From Bifidobacterium commune (GTDB lineage Bacteria > Actinomycetota > Actinomycetes > Actinomycetales > Bifidobacteriaceae), in the NCBI RefSeq assembly GCF_900094885.1, contig NZ_FMBL01000001.1, positions 400,867-464,866 of the forward strand: a stretch of DNA of 64,000 bases, read 5' to 3'. Under the pieces are notes generated by a model. The model ran no database searches and had not been told where the DNA came from. It saw nothing but the letters and a program-made list of their open reading frames with translations. This document shows, in pieces, positions 56,411 to 64,000 of the stretch. Within the stretch, counting starts at the first letter, position 1, and every line of letters starts with the position of its first letter. The translations under genes were made by a program, and so were the position numbers.

Positions 56411-58996
56411 TCACCAGATTCGGAACCATGACGCAACCTCTTGGAACAATGCGGGATCGGTGCGTATCAACGCATCCTCGCGACCAGGGACGAATATGGT
56501 CAGAAACGCCATGACAATACTGGCAAGCATCAACAGCAGCATCACTATGCGAACAAACGTGCTCTTCCATCCGATATGTCGAAGTCTGGTGTGCGGTGAT
56601 GCATCATGCACAAAAAACAAAAGCCTTATTTGGCCTCGCCTTCGCGTTTGGTGCACTGGATCAGTTGCTCCCTTCAACGCATTATCAATGTGGCGCAGTG
56701 CCTGTATGTTTGCGTCTCTCTTACCATCCTGTGCGTCTGGAAGTAACGCTACCATGACCGCCACTGCCGCCAAAGCAAACAGCCATCCGAAATCGATCAT
56801 GTACCGCCATCCGAGACCTCCTCGCACGCTGTCGATGAGCAGCAGCAGTAAGGCTAATACTGGCAGTGAAAGGACAATGCGCAGTAATCCAGATTGACGT
56901 AGCCGTCGTCTGATGCAAGGAATCAGTAGCAATACAATGAGCAAAAGCGGTGGGCAGAGCACAAAAAGGCCGGCCACGAGAGGTTCCGTATAACTCCAAG
57001 AGGGCAGCGGTGTGGGGTTGATGGAAAGGAAGGGGAACGTCTGCGAACCGTAAGGTCGAAGGAACAGATAGTAGACGAGCGTTGGAAGCAGGTTTTCGCC
57101 GGCATTTCGATAATGCGTCAGATTTGTTACTGTGATCTGGTATCGGTCGCCGAAATTGATGGGTGAGCCGAAACGAGCCATGTTATACAAGCACAGAGGT
57201 ATCACGACCGTCAATGCCGGAAGCAGGATCGCACAAATAGCTGCTCCTGTAGGGCCCAACCTGTTTGTTGCTTGTACAGAAGATTTGGTTCTCCGTGGCC
57301 TTGCGCTGTCTTTTGCGCCTACTTGGGTGCTAATCGATACACCTTGTTTTGTGGTGGACGGAATCATCGTGGCTGATTGGAATATGGTATGGGATTGCGC
57401 TCGCAATATCTGGCGAATCTGGGGCCAGAATATTGCAAACCCGAGCAATGCCGTGAGCGTGAACGGCGGCCGGCAACCGAAATTGGCTGCCAGACACAGT
57501 GACCCTGCAGCCAAATGAGGTACTGAAACCGGTGCACAATCCCCGAAGGCTATGACGTGAGGGTGAATAAAACCGTTTCGCTTTTGTGGTTTTACTGACG
57601 TTTGTGCGGATCGACGGCGATGCGGCAACATCGACGGCGATGTGTTGCCCGCTGACGTCAACTTTTGTGCAGCACCCAGCCAGAACCAGAGACCGAGCAC
57701 ACTCAAAGCCAATGATGCGGCAAACGGAACAGAGTAGAAATTAATTCGGAACGCGAGATATCCTGCCTGAGAGCCCAACAAAAACAATGTAATAGCCATC
57801 GAAGTGGCTGCCAAAGAGGTTTGAGGGTTGTGCGTGGCAAGAATGCGAATGACGAGTAGGGAGCCAAAAAGAACGAAGATGAAAAGTAACAGCGCCACTG
57901 CGACGCCGGTTGGCAGCATCAGGCCGCCGGGTACAAATAACGAAGTTATAAGACGATATGGCGCGAACAGTAGCAGAGCCGGCAATACCCCGAAATATGA
58001 ATACCAGTGTCCGTGGTAGAAGGAATAGTCCCAATAAATTGGGGTGACACCTTGGTCAAGCAGCTTTTCGCGAACCTGAGGATCATAGGGGTTAGGTGTG
58101 TCGTTCAGTGCTTGAGGAACGGGCAGATCGATGGAAAGTCGTCCATGCAGCAACGAGTCCGCAAGATGACCGTATTGATTGAAATCGTAGGTATAGTTGC
58201 CAGGGTCGTGGAAAGTGGACGAATTCGCTGATAACAGCGAACGAACAATGGAGAGTGTCGTTATTGCACCCATGACAGCCATAAATGTTCCGAACGCGAG
58301 ACGCTGACGTATATTTGCTGTATCCAAACGCATCCGCCATAGCCGTGAAGACGGCAGCCACAGTGCCAGTAATACAACGATGCCGATCATGGCGGCCACG
58401 CGTCCTAAATCCGCGTGAAAAGGAACGTGGACATTTGCATGAACGGCAGCGATGTCGACGCGAGTACCAATCGGCTCCTGAATCCACACTTTGATGGGTG
58501 TCGACTGCGGTGCATCACTCGGATTAGATATGGAAAGATACAGGGAGTCCGACACGGCCGCTGAAACTGAACGTACAGGCGAGGTCTTCACGGGCGTGTC
58601 CACGCGCACATGGAATGTTTCAAGTGCTGATTGTGATGCATTACGTATTGGGGTGTCTCGTTGCGGGTCATGCTTAGGGTCCAATACCTGTGCGGGTGAG
58701 GAAAAACGGAATGTCGTTTCCGTGGGATCGATGCGTATGTATGGTGAGCTTCCATCGCTTCGGGTCAGCAGAAAAGCTGAAGTAGGATCGGTAACTGTGA
58801 GCGTTCCGTCTGCCTCACGTTCCAGACCCGGGCCGAGGTCGTTCAAGGCATTCGAAGAATCACGGCTTGCTCCTAGCGTGGTCCAAAATGGAAGATTAAA
58901 AACGACGCATTCGAGCAAAAAAATAACAACCCCAGTCAACAACACTGATATGGCGGTCTTATGACGGTAAAAAAAGCTGTGCTCGAAAGTGTTCAC
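56411..58996 (-). CDS. Polytopic membrane protein, GT-C glycosyltransferase-like
   Basis: An 861-residue protein with one N-terminal membrane segment, an extracytoplasmic domain of about 150 residues, then about ten further membrane helices. The conserved block GHLADSLLHGRLSIDLPVP, followed by YWDYSFYHGHWYSYFGVLP (about 300-345), is typical of polyprenyl-sugar-dependent GT-C enzymes, though no catalytic residue can be assigned. A hydrophilic loop of about 100 residues (about 460-590) rich in Ser and Arg interrupts the helices. A role in cell-envelope glycosylation is inferred. Start is divergent from the TPR protein gene. Confidence 0.72.
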   Translation of the reverse strand: MNTFEHSFFYRHKTAISVLLTGVVIFLLECVVFNLPFWTTLGASRDSSNALNDLGPGLEREADGTLTVTDPTSAFLLTRSDGSSPYIRIDPTETTFRFSSPAQVLDPKHDPQRDTPIRNASQSALETFHVRVDTPVKTSPVRSVSAAVSDSLYLSISNPSDAPQSTPIKVWIQEPIGTRVDIAAVHANVHVPFHADLGRVAAMIGIVVLLALWLPSSRLWRMRLDTANIRQRLAFGTFMAVMGAITTLSIVRSLLSANSSTFHDPGNYTYDFNQYGHLADSLLHGRLSIDLPVPQALNDTPNPYDPQVREKLLDQGVTPIYWDYSFYHGHWYSYFGVLPALLLFAPYRLITSLFVPGGLMLPTGVAVALLLFIFVLFGSLLVIRILATHNPQTSLAATSMAITLFLLGSQAGYLAFRINFYSVPFAASLALSVLGLWFWLGAAQKLTSAGNTSPSMLPHRRRSAQTSVKPQKRNGFIHPHVIAFGDCAPVSVPHLAAGSLCLAANFGCRPPFTLTALLGFAIFWPQIRQILRAQSHTIFQSATMIPSTTKQGVSISTQVGAKDSARPRRTKSSVQATNRLGPTGAAICAILLPALTVVIPLCLYNMARFGSPINFGDRYQITVTNLTHYRNAGENLLPTLVYYLFLRPYGSQTFPFLSINPTPLPSWSYTEPLVAGLFVLCPPLLLIVLLLIPCIRRRLRQSGLLRIVLSLPVLALLLLLIDSVRGGLGWRYMIDFGWLFALAAVAVMVALLPDAQDGKRDANIQALRHIDNALKGATDPVHQTRRRGQIRLLFFVHDASPHTRLRHIGWKSTFVRIVMLLLMLASIVMAFLTIFVPGREDALIRTDPALFQEVASWFRIW

Positions 58997-59016
58997 ACCA
59001 TTATTCTATAAGCTTT
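58997..59016. promoter_or_regulatory. Very short divergent promoter region
   Basis: Only 20 bases separate the two divergent starts. TATTCT/TATAAG at 59002-59012 could be the -10 for the rightward gene; if so, the ATG at 59017 would be nearly leaderless. The leftward promoter would have to overlap the rightward coding region. Confidence 0.3.
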
Positions 59017-62000
59017 ATGTCTGGTTGGATTGAAAGAATACGCATTATGTCTGATTTCACACAGCATTTGCATGATTTCGCTGATTTCACATCTCAAGGC
59101 GGATTCATGAGGCAGGTCCATCGGCTTGCGCGCGGTGTGAATGCCATGGCCGGTAACGCAGTCCGAAGGCCGAGGCAACCATCTTCCTCGCCTTCTCATA
59201 ACAGTGAAGATGATTCGACGATGCAGGATATTTCGGTTCATGCGGTTTATCTGGGGCCTGCAGTCAAACGCCACATTTTCAAGGATTTTCCAGGCGTCCC
59301 GAAGGACCTACTGCTCGGTTGGGCGCAGCTGCCTCAATTTGGTGGACACTTTTTTTCAATTGGTGTATTCCTCAAACGTCAGGAATTCTGCCAGATAGCT
59401 TTGGCTGATGGCAAAGGCCGCGTCTTCTTGGGACACAGCCTGCAGATGGATACCCATGAACTGGACCCCGTACTGATTTTTGGCAAGGAGGGTGACTCCT
59501 CGTTGCATGATGATGCCAGAATGAGCGGGCGTTCCAGTGACACACTTGGCGACAGTTTGGGTGACACCTCATATTCCAATCGCGGCGCAACTTCAACAGG
59601 ACAAGGTGTGACTGTCCTTCAAGGGGGTATCGTCGGGCGTGACATGTTCGGTAGGATGACATGGCTGGCCTCTTGGCTTGAACACGACAAACGTTACACG
59701 CTGGAGCAGATGCGTTATAATTTGCCTGAATCCTTGAGACTGAATCTTGAATACCGAGACGCTGTGGCGATTGCTTTTTTCGCTTCTTACATGCTTCCTC
59801 AGATGGAAGGCTCGCTCATTGGTTTCGGAGCCGGCAATATCTTCCGTCGGCTCAATCGTGAGGCGCCGTTGGGGGCGATTCGACGCAGTGTACGTGACAG
59901 TCTTGAGGCTCGGGCGCATGGCATGCGCGTTTCGGGGCTTGAGGACTATTTTGCCGATCTGATGCGTGAATCAGGAGCTCTCAAACCTTCCACAGGTCTT
60001 GAGGCAGTGCATGGAGCGGAACCTTTGCATCTGTATACTTCGAGTTATTCAGGTGCGTATTTCTTCACTTGGGACGATTCCTTGGATCTAGTGTCGGCAC
60101 TCGAAGCTCTCAATATCGAAGGCAACCTCAATCGTTTTGCTGCTGTAAGCGCGTGGCTTGAACAAAATTCGCATATCGGTGCTTCTCCTATTGAGGACAC
60201 GGTTACTCGTGCCCAAGCGGCAAGAATTGACCATGCGTTACTTGAAAATCCCGCGTTGCTTGCGTTGAAGCCGTCAGCGGATCAGGTTTTGGATCTTCAT
60301 GAGCCAAGTTCAATGTCCTTGTCTCGTTTGCTTGATGCGGCCGCCCGTACGTCAAATGAAATCGCTTTGAAAGCGCCATTATCGAACATTGCGACCCAAC
60401 ATGCTGCCAAAGCGTACGGCGCGCAAATGACTGGCTGTGGTGAGTGGGTGTATCGCCAAGCGGTTTCCATACTGTTGCGACGACTGCGATTGCCATATCG
60501 CTTCGATACAGAATTTCGTTCGAATCTCAGCGAAGGTAATGTGGCGGTGTCATTCACCACCGCCGGTCATACGATGATGCCGACGAGTCGCTATGACGTG
60601 CCCAGCCACACTTGGGTTTCTCTGAGTGATGAGGAACGTACCCGCATGAGCGAGCGTTATAACCTGCGTGTTGGAATCATGATCGCCGCTTTGTGTTTTG
60701 GTGTTGATGAGCATGTATCCAATGTCTCGGTCCGCATCGACTCGATGGGGCTTGAGGAAGCCGTGGAGCAACAGGATTCCGCGATTTCCAAGCTTATGGC
60801 GCAGGCATTGGGGACCTTTGAGCGTATGCACTCTGGTGACATGCGTAAAGGGGGATCCAAAGCAGATCCAAAGGACGGCGACATTCATGGCGATCCCTCG
60901 CGTCCCGCACCGATGGGTTCAGCACAGGACGGTGGTTCCTTCGGGGCGCCGCCAGCTCAGGCTTTCCCGTCTTCAGGCAATCACGAGTCATCGGGCAGTG
61001 AAGATGACATGCATCGCCAACAGTATTCCGAGTCGCAGGATGATATTTGGCACGGTCATAATGATGATACGGATGCCGGCAATAGAGACCAAGAGACATC
61101 CGGTTTTGGGTGTGATGCGAAGGATGAAGACATTCCTTTTGCTTCAGATGAAGACAATTCTGGTTCGGCACAGACCCAATCAGAGAACGACGACACGGTT
61201 GGCGATGCGCAGATTGAGGCAGAGTTCACCGATTTGATGGCTGGTGTAGATTTTGACAGCATTGCTTTGTCTGTCCCTCAGGGAGACCAGCAGGAGAAAG
61301 ATTCAGTCGGCAATGATGAAGATGAACAAGTCAATCCGCTAGCGTTGCTGCACAGTGGACCGACCATGCATAACATGGTGTCGGTGACGTTTACACGTGA
61401 GCGATTTTTGGATTATATCAGGTCTGAAGGGCTGAGTCATCCTGAACAGATTTACACGGATTTTGGAGCATCGTTGAATATCGACGGGACGGGCTCGCTT
61501 GACGTGTATCCTCAGTTCACTTTGCGGGACAAGCGTTTTTCGCCGCTGGGAAGTCAGGAAGAGCCTGAGCTTTCCGACGCCACGTTGCGGGGGGAAGCCA
61601 GCAAAATATTGGGAGCGGACAACATCGTAGGGTTGTCGGTTCAACGGGCGGATCTGTTGCAGCGAGCCGTTTCGGATTTCCATCGTATTGCTGAGAGCGA
61701 TTCTCTGCCGAGCGTTGCCAAAGCTCAGCGTGCCATGGCTCTTGTTGAGGAAAACGGTGATCCGGAACTCAACAAGTTGGCACCTTCCGTCAGTCGGGCG
61801 TTGATTGATGGGGTCGATACACCCAACTTGGATTTCACACTTTCCCAAGATCTCGACGCACAGCGAGTTAAGGCCCGTGATTTGCTATTTTCCGGACAGG
61901 TTGAGCAGGCCATTACCACGCTCGAAGATGCGGTGGAGCGGGTAGACGAGCTGTATGCAGACGGTAGCAGTACGCCACGTTATTTCAATTCCTACGCAGA

Positions 62001-62676
62001 GCGGGTGGTTTACAACCGTCTGTTTGCCACCAGCGACGAACGTACGGTTCTTATCCCAGACAACCTGTTTTACGCGCACATGGAGCTTGCCGACTTGCTT
62101 GCGCAATTGCAGGGTGCCAAGGCGGCGCTGCCGCATTTGAACGCGATGGTAGCTTATGCTCCCACATACCCGCTGTCGCATATGAGGCTGGCGGTGCAGT
62201 TGGCACGCGAAGAGGATTGGAATTCCGCTCGTGCAGCTTGCTTGAACGCATTGCGTGTTTCGCTTGATCGAGATGATGCAGCGTACGCATACTATCGTCT
62301 TGCTTATGCGGAATGGATGTGTGGCGATTTCGATGTGGCAGTTGCCAGCTATATCATGAGTGAGCATATTTCGCCGAGCAAGATTGCATCACTTGATGAA
62401 GAATTACAGGAACTGCTGGCGCGGGCGCAATCGCAATGCATTTTGGTTCCTACTTCCTTTAGGTCAGCGCAAAAGGTGCTTACATTACATGAACTGCCGG
62501 TCTGGCCGCATACTGAAGTGGCTGAAATTGTTCATGAGGCAGCCAGAGTCTGTGTGGATACGGCCATGTTTGTGCCCGCCCGCACGCTTTCGATTGCCGC
62601 AGCTCGCATGGATGATAGCGCAGGTGATGGCATCGATATGGCACAGGGTCTGTTCCTGCGTTCCCTCAACGTCTAG
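59017..62676 (+). CDS. Large TPR-containing protein of unknown function
   Basis: A 1219-residue protein with no domain I recognise in the first 600 residues, which look globular, with many aromatics (WASWLEHDKRYTLEQMRYNL, YTSSYSGAYFFTWDDSLDLV). Residues about 610-760 are a Ser/Asp/Gly/Glu-rich linker; 770-880 is a further globular part; 930-1200 shows helical repeats like TPRs (ARDLLFSGQVEQAITTLEDA, YYRLAYAEWMCGDFDVAVAS). It has no signal or membrane segment, so it is cytoplasmic. ATG 59047 (MSDFTQHL) is a possible start. Probably a bifidobacterial lineage-specific scaffold; function unknown. Confidence 0.7.
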   Translation: MSGWIERIRIMSDFTQHLHDFADFTSQGGFMRQVHRLARGVNAMAGNAVRRPRQPSSSPSHNSEDDSTMQDISVHAVYLGPAVKRHIFKDFPGVPKDLLLGWAQLPQFGGHFFSIGVFLKRQEFCQIALADGKGRVFLGHSLQMDTHELDPVLIFGKEGDSSLHDDARMSGRSSDTLGDSLGDTSYSNRGATSTGQGVTVLQGGIVGRDMFGRMTWLASWLEHDKRYTLEQMRYNLPESLRLNLEYRDAVAIAFFASYMLPQMEGSLIGFGAGNIFRRLNREAPLGAIRRSVRDSLEARAHGMRVSGLEDYFADLMRESGALKPSTGLEAVHGAEPLHLYTSSYSGAYFFTWDDSLDLVSALEALNIEGNLNRFAAVSAWLEQNSHIGASPIEDTVTRAQAARIDHALLENPALLALKPSADQVLDLHEPSSMSLSRLLDAAARTSNEIALKAPLSNIATQHAAKAYGAQMTGCGEWVYRQAVSILLRRLRLPYRFDTEFRSNLSEGNVAVSFTTAGHTMMPTSRYDVPSHTWVSLSDEERTRMSERYNLRVGIMIAALCFGVDEHVSNVSVRIDSMGLEEAVEQQDSAISKLMAQALGTFERMHSGDMRKGGSKADPKDGDIHGDPSRPAPMGSAQDGGSFGAPPAQAFPSSGNHESSGSEDDMHRQQYSESQDDIWHGHNDDTDAGNRDQETSGFGCDAKDEDIPFASDEDNSGSAQTQSENDDTVGDAQIEAEFTDLMAGVDFDSIALSVPQGDQQEKDSVGNDEDEQVNPLALLHSGPTMHNMVSVTFTRERFLDYIRSEGLSHPEQIYTDFGASLNIDGTGSLDVYPQFTLRDKRFSPLGSQEEPELSDATLRGEASKILGADNIVGLSVQRADLLQRAVSDFHRIAESDSLPSVAKAQRAMALVEENGDPELNKLAPSVSRALIDGVDTPNLDFTLSQDLDAQRVKARDLLFSGQVEQAITTLEDAVERVDELYADGSSTPRYFNSYAERVVYNRLFATSDERTVLIPDNLFYAHMELADLLAQLQGAKAALPHLNAMVAYAPTYPLSHMRLAVQLAREEDWNSARAACLNALRVSLDRDDAAYAYYRLAYAEWMCGDFDVAVASYIMSEHISPSKIASLDEELQELLARAQSQCILVPTSFRSAQKVLTLHELPVWPHTEVAEIVHEAARVCVDTAMFVPARTLSIAAARMDDSAGDGIDMAQGLFLRSLNV

Positions 62677-62687
62677 GGACATGCCTG

Positions 62688-62717
62688 TTGCGCTTGATTC
62701 CGGGCTGACCGTAGAAT
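62688..62717 (+). promoter_or_regulatory. Possible ligA promoter
   Basis: TTGCGC (62688-62693) and TAGAAT (62712-62717) are separated by 18 bases. Transcription would start about 80 bases before the ligA ATG. Supported by the boxes only. Confidence 0.35.
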
Positions 62718-62772
62718 CGAAGCAAGAGGAATGTGGCTCATTTCTATGAGGATTAACAGCCTAATGCGGTAA

Positions 62773-64000
<1,228 letters not shown>

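Overview
The window reads as chromosomal DNA from a member of the Bifidobacteriaceae, most likely the genus Bifidobacterium. The evidence is the combination of an actinobacterial PriA without a helicase motor, a complete pupylation gene set (arc, dop, pafA, pup) without 20S proteasome genes, a GluABCD-type glutamate ABC transporter, polyphosphate glucokinase, DUF3027 and DUF349 proteins, and base composition in the low to mid fifties percent G+C by eye. I cannot name a species. No insertion sequence, prophage, CRISPR array, tRNA or rRNA was seen; this looks like vertically inherited core genome with a few lineage-specific proteins.

Layout. 1-4.3 kb: the 3' part of priA, a HAD hydrolase and fmt. 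4.5-9.6 kb: the Pup ligation locus, with arc and dop rightward facing pafA and pup leftward; pup already encodes the C-terminal Glu that PafA uses. 9.8-11.1 kb: an inositol-monophosphatase-like protein and the HU gene hup with its own promoter and terminator. 11.4-21.6 kb: a long leftward gene train, ung - moxR - DUF58 - membrane protein - two VWA proteins - small membrane protein - purB - pseudokinase/flippase, nearly all joined by 4-base ATGA or GTGA overlaps. 21.7-33.3 kb: rightward genes for a LytR_C protein, a cold-shock protein, GroEL with two tandem CIRCE operators, a TPM protein, a two-component system, a second cold-shock-domain protein, a DUF3027 protein and ClpC.

33.6-47.6 kb: a DUF349 protein (leftward) divergent from hisS-aspS, then gluABCD, a DExH helicase, rarA under a perfect LexA box, and a D-2-hydroxyacid dehydrogenase. 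47.8-52.7 kb (leftward): an amidohydrolase, and a riboflavin ECF transporter made of a RibU-like S component plus a single polypeptide carrying both ATPases and the EcfT subunit, preceded by a clear FMN riboswitch. 52.8-64 kb: a family-2 glycosyltransferase, ppgK, an aminotransferase, a large GT-C-like membrane protein divergent from a 1219-residue TPR protein, and the 5' part of ligA.

Regulation visible in the DNA: heat shock (CIRCE at groEL, a possible ClgR site at clpC), SOS (LexA box at rarA), FMN sensing (riboswitch), probable leaderless transcripts (gluA, rarA), and many intrinsic-terminator hairpins. The least explained parts are the proteasome-free Pup locus, the pseudokinase-flippase protein at the end of the MoxR/VWA train, and the 1219-residue protein next to ligA.
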